Source: Mycolicibacterium anyangense (GTDB taxonomy: Bacteria; Actinomycetota; Actinomycetes; Mycobacteriales; Mycobacteriaceae). From it: a stretch of DNA of 64,000 nt. Shown here piece by piece: positions 9,400 to 19,701 of this stretch (its first letter is position 1; every line of letters begins with the position of its first letter). The position numbers and the translations under genes are program-made. Where the stretch lies: assembly GCF_010731855.1 (NCBI RefSeq), contig NZ_AP022620.1, positions 434,001 through 498,000 on the forward strand, in the 5' to 3' direction. A model generated the notes under the pieces. That model was not told where the DNA came from and searched no databases. It was given only the letters and a program-made list of their open reading frames with translations.

Positions 9400-10263
9400 A
9401 TGCCTGAACTGCCCGAAGTCGAGGTGGTTCGCCGCGGTCTGCAGGCCCACGTCGCCGGTAGGACGATCACCGCGGTGCGGGTGCACCATCCGCGGGCGGT
9501 GCGCCGACACGAAGCCGGTGCCGCCGACCTGACCGCCCGGCTGCTCGGGGCGCAGGTGCTCGGCACCGATCGGCGAGGAAAGTACCTGTGGCTCAACCTT
9601 TCTGACGACGAGGCGCTGGTGGTGCACCTCGGAATGAGCGGGCAGATGTTGCTCGGTCCGGTACCCAACACCGATCACCTGCGCATCGCCACCCTGCTCG
9701 ACGACGGCACCGCACTCAGCTTCGTCGATCAGCGCACGTTCGGCGGGTGGCAACTGGCTGATCTGGTGACCGTCGACGGTAGTCGGGTGCCCGCCCCGGT
9801 GGCGCATATCGCCCGTGACCCGCTGGACCCGCTATTCGATCGCGATGCTGTGGTAACGGTCTTGCGCCGCAAGCACTCTGAGATCAAGCGACAGCTGCTC
9901 GATCAGACCGTGGTCTCCGGAATCGGCAACATCTACGCCGACGAGGCGCTGTGGCGGGCCAAGATCAACGGGGCACGGTTGGCCGAGAAGCTGACCCGCC
10001 GCCAACTCGAGGAACTGCTCGACGCCGCCGCAGAGGTGATGCGGGAGGCGCTGGGCCAGGGCGGGACGTCGTTCGACTCGCTGTATGTCAACGTCAACGG
10101 GCAATCCGGATACTTCGACCGCTCGCTGAACGTCTATGGGCGCCAAGACCGCAACTGCCGGCGCTGTGGGGCGGTGATCCGCCGGGACAAGTTCATGAAC
10201 CGCTCGTCGTTCTACTGCCCGATCTGTCAACCGGTTCCGCGCAGGCCACGCCCGCGCGGGTAG
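9400..10263 (+). CDS. mutM: Formamidopyrimidine-DNA glycosylase
   Basis: Base-excision repair enzyme removing 8-oxoguanine and formamidopyrimidines, with AP-lyase activity. 287 aa. The mature N-terminal proline nucleophile and its partner are in [10 protein letters not shown] (Pro2, Glu3), and Lys61 sits in DRRGKYL. The helix-two-turn-helix contains [10 protein letters not shown]. The C-terminal zinc finger has CRRC and CPIC pairs. The start must be ATG 9400 because Pro2 is catalytic, and longer in-frame reading would inactivate the enzyme. A 19-bp gap separates it from rnc, so it is probably cotranscribed. It equals M. tuberculosis fpg (Rv2924c). Confidence 0.97.
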   Translation: MPELPEVEVVRRGLQAHVAGRTITAVRVHHPRAVRRHEAGAADLTARLLGAQVLGTDRRGKYLWLNLSDDEALVVHLGMSGQMLLGPVPNTDHLRIATLLDDGTALSFVDQRTFGGWQLADLVTVDGSRVPAPVAHIARDPLDPLFDRDAVVTVLRRKHSEIKRQLLDQTVVSGIGNIYADEALWRAKINGARLAEKLTRRQLEELLDAAAEVMREALGQGGTSFDSLYVNVNGQSGYFDRSLNVYGRQDRNCRRCGAVIRRDKFMNRSSFYCPICQPVPRRPRPRG

Positions 10264-10283
10264 CGGCCTGGTACTACTGTCAC

Positions 10284-10742
10284 ATGACCCAACGTCCCAT
10301 CGAGGTGCGCCCCGGCGCGCCCGTCGACCTGGCTCCCGACACCATCAACCCGGACTGGGTCATCGAGGGTGACCCGCAGATCCGGTGCACCTGGTGGTCC
10401 AGTGACACCGACGGGCTGGCGGGCAATTTCGTCTGGGACTGCACGGCCGGACGCTTCCGCTGGTACTTCGGATGTGACGAGACGGTCCACATCATCGAGG
10501 GCGAGGTGGAGGTGAGCACCGAGGGTATCGCCCCGGTCTGGTTGCGCGCCGGGGACTCGGCGATCTTCCGCACCGGCACCTGGGCCACCTGGTACGTGCC
10601 GACCTATGTCCGCAAACACGCCGTGGTGCGGACCAACCTGCCCGGGCCGCTGCGCCTGCAGGTCATCTGGGGCAGACGGGCCAAACATCTGCTGCGGCGG
10701 CTGCTCGGCCGCGGCGCCGCCCCGGAAACACCGCGGCTGTGA
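10284..10742 (+). CDS. Cupin-domain protein
   Basis: 152 aa with a single double-stranded beta-helix domain. A WWSSDTDGLAGNFVWDCTAG stretch leads into a typical cupin core in which HIIEGEVEVS and an LRAGDSAIF turn are recognisable. It resembles the cupin_3/EutQ-like group whose ligands and reactions are mostly unknown. ATG 10284 is chosen because the cupin region begins soon after it. TAC-rich -10-like sequence lies just upstream (10272-10280). No obvious functional link to mutM on its left or the OsmC protein on its right. Confidence 0.75.
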   Translation: MTQRPIEVRPGAPVDLAPDTINPDWVIEGDPQIRCTWWSSDTDGLAGNFVWDCTAGRFRWYFGCDETVHIIEGEVEVSTEGIAPVWLRAGDSAIFRTGTWATWYVPTYVRKHAVVRTNLPGPLRLQVIWGRRAKHLLRRLLGRGAAPETPRL

Positions 10743-10786
10743 CGGTGGGTGGAATATCCCCGGGCCGGGGGATGTAGGAATGTGCC

Positions 10787-11206
10787 ATGACTGAACTGTG
10801 GGTGGAACGCACCGGTATCCGGCGCTATACGGGGCGCAGCAGCCGAGGAGCCGAGGTTCTCATCGGCTCGCAGACCGACGAGGGCGTCTTCACTCCTGGT
10901 GAGCTGCTCAAGATCGCGCTGGCCGGGTGCAGCGGGTTGAGCAGCGATCAGCCGCTGCGCCGCCGGCTCGGCGACGACTACCCGGCCGTCATCCGGGTCT
11001 CGGGTGAGGCCGACCGGGAGCAGGAGCGATACCCGGTGCTCACCGAGAAACTCGAGATCGACCTGTCCGGCCTGTCGCCCGAGGAGGTGGAGCGCCTGGT
11101 CGTGGTGGTCAACCGGGCCATCGACCAGGTCTGCACCGTTGGGCGCACCCTGAAGAACGGGGCCACGGTCAGCTTCGACATCACCGATACCGGGCATCGT
11201 GAGTGA
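10787..11206 (+). CDS. OsmC/Ohr family peroxiredoxin-like protein
   Basis: 139 aa. OsmC-family proteins reduce organic hydroperoxides by a thiol mechanism. The characteristic helix is present as KIALAGCSGLSSDQPL, carrying the first cysteine. The C-terminal cysteine occurs in IDQVCTVGRTL. The N-terminal half is the expected beta-rich WVERTGIRRYTGRSSRGAEV. The stop overlaps the start of acyP by eight bases. The position matches M. tuberculosis Rv2923c. Confidence 0.88.
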   Translation: MTELWVERTGIRRYTGRSSRGAEVLIGSQTDEGVFTPGELLKIALAGCSGLSSDQPLRRRLGDDYPAVIRVSGEADREQERYPVLTEKLEIDLSGLSPEEVERLVVVVNRAIDQVCTVGRTLKNGATVSFDITDTGHRE

Positions 11207-11477
11207 TGACGTCCGCCTGACCGCCTGGGTGCACGGCCACGTGCAGGGCGTGGGTTTTCGCTGGTGGACCCGCTCGCGGGCGCTCGAGCTGGGCCTGACC
11301 GGCTACGCCAGTAACCAGGCCGACGGCCGCGTGCTCGTGGTCGCCCAGGGGCCCCGGGCCGACTGTGAGCGGCTTCTCGAGCTGCTGCGCGGTGGCCAGA
11401 CTCCCGGATCGGTGGACAATGTGGTCGCCGACCTGACCGAACCCGGCGAGCCGATCGTGGGCTTCCGCGAACGCTGA
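11199..11477 (+). CDS. acyP: Acylphosphatase
   Basis: 92 aa, normal for the family. It hydrolyses carboxyl-phosphate bonds of acylphosphates. The signature [13 protein letters not shown] contains the catalytic Arg in GFRWW, and the catalytic Asn lies in [14 protein letters not shown] start at 11199 inside the end of the osmC-like gene, so the two are coupled. It sits immediately ahead of smc, as in M. tuberculosis (Rv2922A). Confidence 0.95.
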   Translation: MSDDVRLTAWVHGHVQGVGFRWWTRSRALELGLTGYASNQADGRVLVVAQGPRADCERLLELLRGGQTPGSVDNVVADLTEPGEPIVGFRER

Positions 11478-11489
11478 GCCGACCGCCGG

Positions 11490-11495
11490 TAATCT
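11490..11495 (+). promoter_or_regulatory. Leaderless -10 element for smc
   Basis: TAATCT (TANNNT) ends eight bases before the smc GTG at 11504. No Shine-Dalgarno is visible, so smc may be made from a leaderless transcript as well as by read-through from acyP. Confidence 0.45.
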
Positions 11496-11503
11496 CACTG
11501 CTC

Positions 11504-14500
11504 GTGTACCTCAAGAGTCTGACGCTGAAGGGCTTCAAATCCTTCGCCTCGTCGACGACTCTGCGCTTCGAACCGGGCATCACCTGCGTGGTCGGTCCCA
11601 ACGGCTCCGGTAAGTCCAACGTCGTCGATGCCCTGACCTGGGTGATGGGCGAGCAGGGCGCCAAGACTCTGCGCGGCGGCAAGATGGAGGACGTCATCTT
11701 CGCCGGTACGTCGTCCCGAGCCCCGCTGGGTCGCGCCGAGGTCACCCTGACCATCGACAACTCCGACAACGCGCTGCCGATCGAGTACTCCGAGGTGTCC
11801 ATCACCCGCCGGATGTTCCGTGACGGCGCCGGTGAGTACGAGATCAACGGCAGCAGCTGCCGGCTGATGGACATTCAGGAGCTGCTGTCGGACTCGGGCA
11901 TCGGCCGCGAGATGCACGTCATCGTGGGTCAGGGCCGGCTGTCGCAGATCCTCGAGTCGCGCCCGGAGGACCGCCGAGCCTTCATCGAGGAAGCCGCCGG
12001 CGTGCTCAAGCACCGCAAGCGCAAGGAAAAAGCGGTCCGCAAGCTGGACTCGATGGCGGCGAACCTGGCCCGGCTGACCGACCTGACCACCGAGCTGCGC
12101 CGCCAGCTCAAGCCGCTCGGCCGGCAGGCCGAGATGGCGCGTCGAGCCCAGACCATCCAGGCCGACCTCCGCGATGCGCGGCTGCGGCTGGCGGCCGACG
12201 ACCTGGTGGCCCGGCGCACCGAGTTCGCCGGCGCCGACAGCACCGAGACCACGCTGCGCCGCGAGCACGACGAGGCTGCCGAGCGCCTCGCCGCGGCCAC
12301 CGAGGCGCTGGCCGCCCACGAAGCGGCGGTCGCGACACTCTCGGAGCGCACCGATGCCGCCCAGCAGGCCTGGTTCCGGCTCTCGGCGCTGGCCGAGCGG
12401 GTCAGCGCGACAGTGCGCATCGCCAGCGAGCGCGCCCAGTACCTGGACACCGAGCCGACTGCCAGCACCGGTCCCGATCCTGACCGGCTGGAGGCCGAGG
12501 CCAACGAGGTCGCCGCGCGCGAACAGAAGCTGCAGGCCGAGCTGGCCGAGGCGCGCACCCGGCTGGAGGCCGCCCGCGCCGACCTGACCGAGAAGGAACG
12601 TGCCGCGGCCGAGGCCGAGCGCGCCCACATGGCTGCCGTCCGCGCCGAGGCTGATCGCCGAGAAGGATTGGCGCGCTTGGCCGGTCAGGTGGAGACGAAG
12701 CGCGCCCGGGTCGAGTCGATCGACGACGGCGTGGTCCGGCTGACCACTGCCATCGAAGAGGCCGCCGCGCGCGCGCAGCAGGCCAAGGCCGAGTTCGAGA
12801 CGGTGCAGGGGCGGGTCGGTGAACTCGACCAGGGTGAGGTCGGCCTGGACGAACAGCACGACCGCAGCATCGCCGCGCTGCGACTGGCCGACGAGCGGGT
12901 CGCGGAATTGCAGACCGCCGAGCGGGCGGCCGAGCGTCAGGTGGCCTCACTGCGGGCCCGGATCGACGCGCTGGCCGTGGGCCTCGAACGTAAGGACGGC
13001 GCGGCCTGGCTGGTGCAGAACCGCGGGGGCGCCGGACTTTTCGGCACCATTGCCAAGCTGGTCAAGGTGCATACCGGCTACGAGGTGGCGCTGGCGGCGG
13101 TGCTGGGTGCGGCGGCCGACGCCGTTGCCGCCGACGACTTCGACGCCGCCCGATCGGCAGTGCGTGCGCTGAAGGAGGCCGACGGCGGCCGTGCGGCGAT
13201 CGTGTTGGGGGACTGGCCTGTTCGGCCCGGAAGTGACAGCGCGCCACTTCCCGGCGGAGCGCACTGGGCCGTCGATCTGGTGGATGCTCCGCCGCGGCTG
13301 CAGGGCGCGATGAGCGCAATGCTCGCCGACGTCGCCGTCGTCGAGGACCTCGCTGCGGCCTTGGATCTGGTGGCGGCTCGTCCCGTGCTGCGCGCCGCGA
13401 CGCTCGACGGCGATCTGGTGGGTGCTGGCTGGGTCAGCGGGGGCTCGGACCGCAAGCCGAGCACGCTGGAGATCGCCTCCGAAATCGACAAGGCCAAAGC
13501 AGAACTCGCCGCGGCCGAGACGCAGGTTGAGGAGTTGTCCGCCGCACTGGCCGGTGCGCTGAGCGAGCAGGCCAACCGGCAGGACCTCGCGGAGCAGGCG
13601 CTGGCCGCGCTCAACGAGTCCGATGCGGCGATCTCGGCGATCTACGAACAGCTCGGCAGGCTCGGACAGGATGCCCGCGCCGCCGAGCAGGAGTGGCGTC
13701 GCCAGCTCGCTCAGCGCGACGAGCTCGAGGCCAGCCGGGTGCAGACCGTCGAGGAGCTGACGGCGCTGGAGGGCCGGCTCGCCGCGGCTCAGGAGACGCA
13801 GAGCGTCGTCGAGGACGGGCCGGTGGACCGCCAGCAGATGCAGGCCGCAGCCGAGGGTGCGCGGGCGATCGAGGTGGAAGCCCGGCTGGCCGTTCGGACC
13901 GCCGAGGAGCGGGCGAATGCCGTTCGCGGACGGGCTGATTCGCTTCGCCGCGCCGCCGCCGCCGAACGCGAGGCCCGGATCCGTGCGCAGCGAGCCCGTG
14001 CCGCCAGAGCCCACGCCGCGACCGTCGCCGCTGCGGTGGCAGAGTCCGGCCGCACGGTCGCCGAGCGGCTGGGGGGGATTGTCGCGGCGGCCTCACAGCG
14101 TCGCGATGCGCTGGCCGCCGAACGGCAGGACCGGGCTACCGCGATGGCCGCCGCACGCGAGGAAGTCACCGCTCTGAACAGTCGGATCACCGCGCTGACG
14201 GACTCGCTGCACCGCGACGAGGTGGCCAAGGCCCAGGCGGCGCTGCGGATCGAACAGCTCGAGGAGATGGTGCTCGAACAGTTCGGGATGGCAGCCGACG
14301 ACCTGGTCGCCGAGTACGGGCCCGAGGTGGCGCTGCCGCCCTCGGAGCTCGAGATGGCCGAATACGAGCAGGCGAAGGAGCGCGGCGAACAGGTGATGGC
14401 CCCGGCGCCGATGCCCTTCGACCGGCCCACCCAGGAACGTCGCGCCAAGCGGGCCGAAAAAGAGCTCGCCGAACTGGGCCGAGTGAACCCGCTGGCGCTG

Positions 14501-15094
14501 GAGGAGTTTGCAGCGCTGGAGGAGCGCTACAACTTCCTGGCCACCCAACTCGAAGACGTCAAGGCCGCCCGTAAGGACCTGCTGGACGTGATCGCCGACG
14601 TCGACACCCGGATCCTGCAAGTGTTCGCCGAGGCCTATGCCGACGTCGAGCGTGAGTTCGAGCAGGTGTTCGCGACCTTGTTCCCGGGCGGCGAGGGCCG
14701 ACTGCTGCTCACCGACCCCAATGATCTGCTGACCACCGGTGTCGAGGTGGAGGCGCGCCCGCCGGGCAAGAAGGTCAAGCGGCTGTCGCTGCTGTCCGGT
14801 GGCGAGAAGTCGCTGACCGCGGTGGCGATGCTGGTGGCGATCTTCCGCGCCCGCCCGTCCCCGTTCTACGTGATGGACGAGGTCGAGGCCGCCCTCGACG
14901 ACGTCAACCTGCGCCGCCTGATCGGGTTGTTCGAGCAGCTACGCGACCAGTCCCAGCTGATCGTGATCACCCACCAGAAGCCGACCATGGAGGTCGCCGA
15001 TGCGCTCTACGGCGTCACCATGCAGGGCGACGGCATCACCACCGTGATCTCGCAGCGCCTGCGCGGCCAGGAACTGGTCGCCACCCCGACCTAG
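11504..15094 (+). CDS. smc: Chromosome segregation ATPase SMC
   Basis: 1196 aa, full length. The SMC-ScpAB condensin compacts and disentangles sister chromosomes. The N-terminal head holds Walker [10 protein letters not shown] (about residues 32-40). Two very long Ala/Glu/Arg coiled-coil arms flank a hinge at about 505-660. The C-terminal head carries the signature [14 protein letters not shown] near 1098 and Walker [15 protein letters not shown]. Its start [15 protein letters not shown] is the conserved family start. No scpA/scpB is nearby. It equals M. tuberculosis Rv2922c. Confidence 0.98.
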   Translation: MYLKSLTLKGFKSFASSTTLRFEPGITCVVGPNGSGKSNVVDALTWVMGEQGAKTLRGGKMEDVIFAGTSSRAPLGRAEVTLTIDNSDNALPIEYSEVSITRRMFRDGAGEYEINGSSCRLMDIQELLSDSGIGREMHVIVGQGRLSQILESRPEDRRAFIEEAAGVLKHRKRKEKAVRKLDSMAANLARLTDLTTELRRQLKPLGRQAEMARRAQTIQADLRDARLRLAADDLVARRTEFAGADSTETTLRREHDEAAERLAAATEALAAHEAAVATLSERTDAAQQAWFRLSALAERVSATVRIASERAQYLDTEPTASTGPDPDRLEAEANEVAAREQKLQAELAEARTRLEAARADLTEKERAAAEAERAHMAAVRAEADRREGLARLAGQVETKRARVESIDDGVVRLTTAIEEAAARAQQAKAEFETVQGRVGELDQGEVGLDEQHDRSIAALRLADERVAELQTAERAAERQVASLRARIDALAVGLERKDGAAWLVQNRGGAGLFGTIAKLVKVHTGYEVALAAVLGAAADAVAADDFDAARSAVRALKEADGGRAAIVLGDWPVRPGSDSAPLPGGAHWAVDLVDAPPRLQGAMSAMLADVAVVEDLAAALDLVAARPVLRAATLDGDLVGAGWVSGGSDRKPSTLEIASEIDKAKAELAAAETQVEELSAALAGALSEQANRQDLAEQALAALNESDAAISAIYEQLGRLGQDARAAEQEWRRQLAQRDELEASRVQTVEELTALEGRLAAAQETQSVVEDGPVDRQQMQAAAEGARAIEVEARLAVRTAEERANAVRGRADSLRRAAAAEREARIRAQRARAARAHAATVAAAVAESGRTVAERLGGIVAAASQRRDALAAERQDRATAMAAAREEVTALNSRITALTDSLHRDEVAKAQAALRIEQLEEMVLEQFGMAADDLVAEYGPEVALPPSELEMAEYEQAKERGEQVMAPAPMPFDRPTQERRAKRAEKELAELGRVNPLALEEFAALEERYNFLATQLEDVKAARKDLLDVIADVDTRILQVFAEAYADVEREFEQVFATLFPGGEGRLLLTDPNDLLTTGVEVEARPPGKKVKRLSLLSGGEKSLTAVAMLVAIFRARPSPFYVMDEVEAALDDVNLRRLIGLFEQLRDQSQLIVITHQKPTMEVADALYGVTMQGDGITTVISQRLRGQELVATPT

Positions 15095-15146
15095 TCGGGG
15101 CTGGCGGGGCCGCGAAACCTCCAGTAGACGGATTTCACAATCTGTA

Positions 15147-15159
15147 CACTCCGGGAGTG
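15147..15159. promoter_or_regulatory. Perfect palindrome upstream of the kinase-like gene
   Basis: CACTCCGGGAGTG, arms of six bases around a central G, lies 27 bp before the ATG at 15186 in the 91-bp smc-kinase gap. This is the size and place expected of a repressor operator for the accessory 15186-17206 pair. No regulator is encoded nearby. Confidence 0.35.
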
Positions 15160-15185
15160 CATCAATCCCGTTGGGCGGCCCACCG

Positions 15186-16250
15186 ATGACCGACGACGTG
15201 CCGCTCGATCAGGTACGGGGCTGGCTGGCCGCCCGGCTCGGCGGTCCGCTCGAGCTGGCGGCCCGCGGTCGTCCCGGCAGCGGGTTCTCGGCGGACAACC
15301 TGATCTTCACCGCGACCGTGGGGGAGCGCACCACGACCCATGTGTTGCGGGTCGACTCGCCCCACGCGCAGCCCTATCCGGAGCAGTCCGCCGGTCTGGG
15401 CACCGGGGTGGCCCTGCAATCGGCTGTCATGCAGGCCGTGGGCCGCTGGGCCCCGGTGGCACCGGTTCTCGGGGTGGAGCACGACGCCGCGGTCCTGGGC
15501 GCTCCGTTCCTGGTGATGGATTTCGTCGACGGGGTCGTGCCCAAGGAGACTCCGCCGTACACCGCAGAAGGCTTCTACCTCGACGCCGACCCCGAACTCC
15601 GGACGGCGATGATCACCCACGGGCTGCAGGCGCTGGCGGCCGTCCACGCCGTGCCCTGGCGCGACGGCGAGCTGGCGGTTCTCGACGTAGCCACCGAGGC
15701 GCCCGGTTCCGCCCGTCAGCTCGAACTCTGGAGCAGTCACCTGCGCAAGGGTTTACGGGGTCGTGGCGCCCACATCTTCGACACCGCGCTGGATCGGCTG
15801 CGCTCGACGTTGCCGGCTCAACCCGCCGCGGAGGACGTCGTGCTGCTGTGGGGAGACGCCCGGCTGGGCAACATCATCTGGGACCCGGCGCGGGGCACTG
15901 TGCGCGCCCTGACCGACTTCGAGGGTGCCGCGCTAGGGGAGCGTGAGCTGGACCTGGGCTGGTGGCTGATGGCCGACCGCTGGATGCACGAGGGTTCCGG
16001 GGCGGCCCGGCTGGCCGGTGAACCCACCCGCGCCGAGCAGGTGGCGATCTACGAATCCGCCGCCGGACACCTTGTGGCCCCACTCGACTGGTACGAATTG
16101 TTTGCGGCCTACCGATTCGCCACCACCGTGGTCTTCGTGATGAACCAGTGGGAGCAGGCCGGCGCGCTGCCCGCCGACCACACCATCTGGCGTGACAATC
16201 CCGCCACCGAACTCATTGCGGCGATCCTCGCGGACGGGGCGCCGTCGTGA
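15186..16250 (+). CDS. Aminoglycoside-phosphotransferase-like (APH/ChoK fold) kinase
   Basis: 354 aa. Eukaryotic-kinase-like small-molecule phosphotransferase. The catalytic loop reads LLWGDARLGNII (WGD in place of the usual HGD, with the Asp and Asn retained), and the metal-binding loop ALTDFEGA follows. The N-terminal lobe has the SGFSADN glycine/serine loop. This subgroup is common in mycobacteria next to acyl-CoA metabolism genes, so an antibiotic-resistance role is not implied. ATG 15186 is preferred over an in-frame TTG at 15171. The stop overlaps the next gene's GTG, so the two form a coupled pair. The substrate is unknown. Confidence 0.75.
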   Translation: MTDDVPLDQVRGWLAARLGGPLELAARGRPGSGFSADNLIFTATVGERTTTHVLRVDSPHAQPYPEQSAGLGTGVALQSAVMQAVGRWAPVAPVLGVEHDAAVLGAPFLVMDFVDGVVPKETPPYTAEGFYLDADPELRTAMITHGLQALAAVHAVPWRDGELAVLDVATEAPGSARQLELWSSHLRKGLRGRGAHIFDTALDRLRSTLPAQPAAEDVVLLWGDARLGNIIWDPARGTVRALTDFEGAALGERELDLGWWLMADRWMHEGSGAARLAGEPTRAEQVAIYESAAGHLVAPLDWYELFAAYRFATTVVFVMNQWEQAGALPADHTIWRDNPATELIAAILADGAPS

Positions 16251-17206
16251 TCATCGGCCCGCACGCGGACAGCGACGACGAGTTCCACCCGCCGGCCGAT
16301 CCGGCCGACCCGGAGTGGGCCGAAACCTGCTGGTTCACCTTCACGGTCCCACAACGACGATTGTCCGGGCAGCTGTACCCGTTCTTCAAACCGACGCTCG
16401 GGGTGCTTGCAGCCGGCGCGTATTTCTGGGATGACACCGGTGACCAGATCTGGAACTGCCTGTACGCCAAGAACTTCTGGCACCTCCCGCTACCGGAGGA
16501 ACCACTGTCCGATCTTCGGTTGGCCAACGGGGCGTCCTACGAGGTGCTCGACCCGGGTAACCGCTACCGGATCGGCTACCACGATCCCGACGGCGACGAA
16601 CTGCACGTCGATCTGACCTTCACCGGTGTCGCGAAGGCACACCTCCTGGGTGAGAGCCACCTCGACCAGCCGGGGCGATTCACCGGCGAGATCATCCTGC
16701 ACGGTGACCGAATCCCGGTAGACGCCTACGGTTTCCGGGACCGGTCCTGGGGCAGGCGCACCCAGCACGGCACCGGTATCCACGGGACCCCGAGCAAGCG
16801 CGGAGGGTACAGCTACGCCACCGCCTCCGAACGTGACGGGTTCCATGCGATCACCATGGATTTCGGCGACGGCGGCGCGATCGCGATTCACGGCTACATC
16901 GTCCGGGACGGGTTGTGGGGCAAGCTCACCGGCGGACGCCGCGAGGTCCTGGACCGGGATGCGTCATCGGGGGCACCCACCCGGGTATTGCTCACCGTGA
17001 CCGACGAACACGGCCGCACCATCGAGGCGACCGGATCGGCCCTCAACCGGTTGGGGTTCGCCATCAACCCCAATCTGTGGACGTGGAATTGCCTGACCGA
17101 GTGGACGTGGGACGGCATCACCGCCTACGGCGAAGACCACGACAACTGGAGCATGGCCGGCCAGCGCGAGTTCGCCAGGGGGTTCCTCGCCCGGGCCCGT
17201 CGCTAG
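16247..17206 (+). CDS. AttH/hydroxyneurosporene-dehydratase-like lipocalin-fold protein
   Basis: 319 aa. Repeated beta-rich segments with many Trp/Tyr, including [15 protein letters not shown] (a motif typical of AttH/CrtC-like and DUF7064/DUF7065 proteins) and a second half ending [11 protein letters not shown]. No signal peptide is seen. It overlaps the kinase-like gene by four bases and probably acts with it on the same hydrophobic compound, but the reaction is not known. Its TAG shares a CTAG with the stop of the opposing fni gene (17203-17206). It is not part of the M. tuberculosis gene order at this place, so it is accessory. Confidence 0.6.
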   Translation: MIIGPHADSDDEFHPPADPADPEWAETCWFTFTVPQRRLSGQLYPFFKPTLGVLAAGAYFWDDTGDQIWNCLYAKNFWHLPLPEEPLSDLRLANGASYEVLDPGNRYRIGYHDPDGDELHVDLTFTGVAKAHLLGESHLDQPGRFTGEIILHGDRIPVDAYGFRDRSWGRRTQHGTGIHGTPSKRGGYSYATASERDGFHAITMDFGDGGAIAIHGYIVRDGLWGKLTGGRREVLDRDASSGAPTRVLLTVTDEHGRTIEATGSALNRLGFAINPNLWTWNCLTEWTWDGITAYGEDHDNWSMAGQREFARGFLARARR

Positions 17207-18240
17207 CCCAGCCGCTGGCTCACCGCGGTGACACCGAGCCGGCGCAGCGCCGACAGGTCACCCACCCCGCAGCCGTGCAGGCAGATCCGCAGCTCCTCGA
17301 CGAACCCCTCCAGAGCATCCAGCGCGGCGGCCGGGGATTCGATCGCGGGTGCCAGCAGCGGCCGGGCCAGCGCCACCACGTCGGCGCCCAGCGCCACCGC
17401 CTTGGCCGCGTCCATCCCGGTCCGGATGCCGCCGGAGGCCACCAGCGGCATGTCCGGCAGCGTCTGGCGGACCTCCCGCAGTGCCTGTGCGGTGGGCACG
17501 CCCCACTCGGCGATCGCGGGGTAGCGCACCTCGCCGTAGCGCACCAGCTGCTCCACCCGGGCCCACGAGGTGCCGCCGGCACCGGCGACGTCGACGGCCG
17601 CGATCGGCAGACCACGCAGCTGCTGCGCCGCGGCGGTGCCGATCCCGTGGCCGACCTCCTTGACCATCACCGGGCAGGGCAGCGCCTCGGCCAGCTGGCG
17701 CAGCCGGTCCAGCGAACCACTGAAGTCCGTGTCGCCGTTGTCCTGCATGGCCTCCTGCAGGGGGTTGGTGTGCACGGCCAGGGCGTTCGCTCCGACGCGC
17801 TCCAGCGCGGCCGCCAGCTTCGGGATGACCGCATCCGACAGTTGTGCGAGCCCGATGTTGCCGATCAAGAGCACGTCCGGGGCCAGCTCGCGCACCTCGA
17901 AGCTGCGGGCGGCCTCATCACTGTCGAGCATGATGCGCTGCGACCCGAGCATCATCCCGACGCCGAGCTTCTGAGCGGCCTCGGCGAGGTTGCGGTTGAT
18001 GGTGCGGGACAGCTCGGCCCCGCCGGTCATCGCTCCGACCAGGACCGGCGCCCTCAGCTGCGCGCCGAGGAATTGCGTGCCGAGGTCGATGGTGGTCAGG
18101 CTGGTCTGGGTGAGCGCGTTGTAGGGCAGCTCGTAGCGCTCGAAGCCGGTGGTGACGCCGACGTACTCGACCGGGCCGGTCAGGCAGGCGTCGATGTGGC
18201 GCAGTTTGCGGGTCGCCAGCGGGCCGCGGTCCATGGTCAC
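17203..18240 (-). CDS. fni: Type II isopentenyl-diphosphate delta-isomerase
   Basis: FMN- and NADPH-dependent interconversion of IPP and DMAPP, the isoprenoid building blocks. 345 aa. Family motifs seen are [10 protein letters not shown] at the start, GAMTGGA, the NPLQEA segment, [17 protein letters not shown] and GGIRTG, covering the FMN phosphate and substrate sites. The start is GTG 18240 or ATG 18234. The gene points against its neighbours and ends in a CTAG shared with the AttH-like gene. Mycobacteria also use a type I Idi, so this flavin enzyme is either a second isomerase or the only one, which this window cannot decide. Confidence 0.93.
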   Translation of the reverse strand: MTMDRGPLATRKLRHIDACLTGPVEYVGVTTGFERYELPYNALTQTSLTTIDLGTQFLGAQLRAPVLVGAMTGGAELSRTINRNLAEAAQKLGVGMMLGSQRIMLDSDEAARSFEVRELAPDVLLIGNIGLAQLSDAVIPKLAAALERVGANALAVHTNPLQEAMQDNGDTDFSGSLDRLRQLAEALPCPVMVKEVGHGIGTAAAQQLRGLPIAAVDVAGAGGTSWARVEQLVRYGEVRYPAIAEWGVPTAQALREVRQTLPDMPLVASGGIRTGMDAAKAVALGADVVALARPLLAPAIESPAAALDALEGFVEELRICLHGCGVGDLSALRRLGVTAVSQRLG

Positions 18241-18300
18241 GGCCTACCCGGTTGTCCGGGCGCGACACGGCCCCGCATCGCGCCCTGAAAGAATGGCACG

Positions 18301-19665
18301 GTGTCAGAGGGTCTCTGGATCGCTATCGCGGTCATCGCCGTCCTGGTCGTCGCTGCACTGATCATCGGTCTGGTTCGGTATCGGCGGCGGCAGATCAGTT
18401 TGCGCCGCAGCTCAGAGGCTGCCACACCGATTGACCGGTCGGGCGGCTATACGGCCTCGTCGGGCATATCGTTCACACAATCGTCAGCAACGGCGACGCT
18501 GGATTCGGGGGCCGATTCCGGCGTGGGACGCCCCGGGGTCGGTGACGACGCCGCGCTGCCCCGCGACTCGGTCAAGCGGCCGATCTCCGAGGTCCGGCTG
18601 CCCGAACCGCCGGTGGTGGAGGAGGCGCCGGAAGCGCCGGTCGCCCCAGAAGTTCCGGAGACCCCGGCACCGGAAGCCCCAGCTGCGTCTACCGCCCCTG
18701 ATGTCGGCGCCATAGCGCCTGCCGGCCCTGATGTCGGCGCCATAGCGCCTCCGGAAGGCCGCCTGGAGCGCCTGCGGGGCCGCCTGGCCAAGTCGCAGAA
18801 CGCCCTCGGCCGCAGCATGCTCGGCCTGCTCGGCGGTGGTGACCTCGACGAGGAGTCCTGGGAAGAGGTCGAGGACACCCTGCTCATCGCCGATCTGGGC
18901 CCGGTGGTCACCGCCTCGGTCATCGAACAGCTGCGAAGCCGGCTGGCCAGCAGCACCGTCCGCACCGAGGCCGACGCCCGCGCGGTGCTGCGCGAGGTGC
19001 TGATCGCCGAGCTCAACCCCGGCCTGGACCGTTCCATCAAGGCCCTGCCGCACGCCGACAAGCCCTCGGTGCTGCTGGTCGTCGGCGTCAACGGCACCGG
19101 CAAGACCACCACCGTCGGCAAGCTGGCCCGCGTCCTGGTGGCCGACGGCCGCCGGGTGGTGCTCGGCGCGGCGGACACCTTCCGCGCGGCGGCCGCCGAT
19201 CAGCTGCAGAGCTGGGCGTCACGGGTGGGCGCCGAGGTGGTGCGCGGCCCCGAGGGCGCCGACCCGGCCTCGGTGGCCTTCGACGCCGTCGACAAGGGCA
19301 TCGCCGCTGGCGCCGACGTCGTCGTCATCGACACGGCCGGGCGTCTGCACACCAAGACCGGCCTGATGGACGAGCTGGGCAAGGTCAAGCGCGTCGTGAG
19401 CAAACGGGCTGCCGTCGACGAGGTGCTGCTGGTGCTGGACGCCACGATCGGTCAGAACGGACTGGCACAGGCACGTGTGTTCGCCGACGTCGTCGACATC
19501 ACCGGTGTGGCGTTGACCAAGCTCGACGGCACCGCGAAGGGCGGCATCGTGTTCCGCGTGCAGCAGGAGCTGGGTGTCCCGGTGAAGCTGGTCGGCCTGG
19601 GCGAAGGCCCTGACGACTTGGCTCCGTTCGAGCCGGGTGCCTTCGTGGATGCGCTGCTCGGATAG
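18301..19665 (+). CDS. ftsY: Signal recognition particle receptor FtsY
   Basis: 454 aa. GTPase receptor that docks SRP-ribosome complexes at the membrane. A true N-terminal membrane helix (about residues 4-25) is followed by a basic segment, then an acidic/proline-rich linker to about 155, and the NG domain. G1 GVNGTGKTTT is near 262, with DTAGRL and TKLDGTAKGG further on. The membrane helix is a feature of actinobacterial FtsY. GTG start 60 bp after the divergent fni start. The linker contains a 30-bp direct repeat (separate entry). It equals M. tuberculosis Rv2921c, and its partner ffh is at 24155. Confidence 0.97.
   Translation: MSEGLWIAIAVIAVLVVAALIIGLVRYRRRQISLRRSSEAATPIDRSGGYTASSGISFTQSSATATLDSGADSGVGRPGVGDDAALPRDSVKRPISEVRLPEPPVVEEAPEAPVAPEVPETPAPEAPAASTAPDVGAIAPAGPDVGAIAPPEGRLERLRGRLAKSQNALGRSMLGLLGGGDLDEESWEEVEDTLLIADLGPVVTASVIEQLRSRLASSTVRTEADARAVLREVLIAELNPGLDRSIKALPHADKPSVLLVVGVNGTGKTTTVGKLARVLVADGRRVVLGAADTFRAAAADQLQSWASRVGAEVVRGPEGADPASVAFDAVDKGIAAGADVVVIDTAGRLHTKTGLMDELGKVKRVVSKRAAVDEVLLVLDATIGQNGLAQARVFADVVDITGVALTKLDGTAKGGIVFRVQQELGVPVKLVGLGEGPDDLAPFEPGAFVDALLG
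18696..18750 (+). repeat. Direct repeat inside the FtsY linker
   Basis: A 25-base identical segment occurs at 18696-18720 and again at 18726-18750 (30-bp period), encoding PDVGAIAP twice. It is an in-frame duplication in the disordered linker and likely neutral. Confidence 0.85.
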
Positions 19666-19701
19666 CCGCAAATCCCTTCCGAGCGGCCCGAATTGCGGGA
19701 T

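Noticed and set aside
15186..16250. Aminoglycoside resistance gene
   Set aside because: Only the general kinase fold is shared. The HGD motif is WGD, and the coupled AttH-like partner points to metabolism.
16915..18288. 457-codon forward reading frame opposite fni
   Set aside because: It is the complement of the well-conserved type II IPP isomerase, with no motif of its own.
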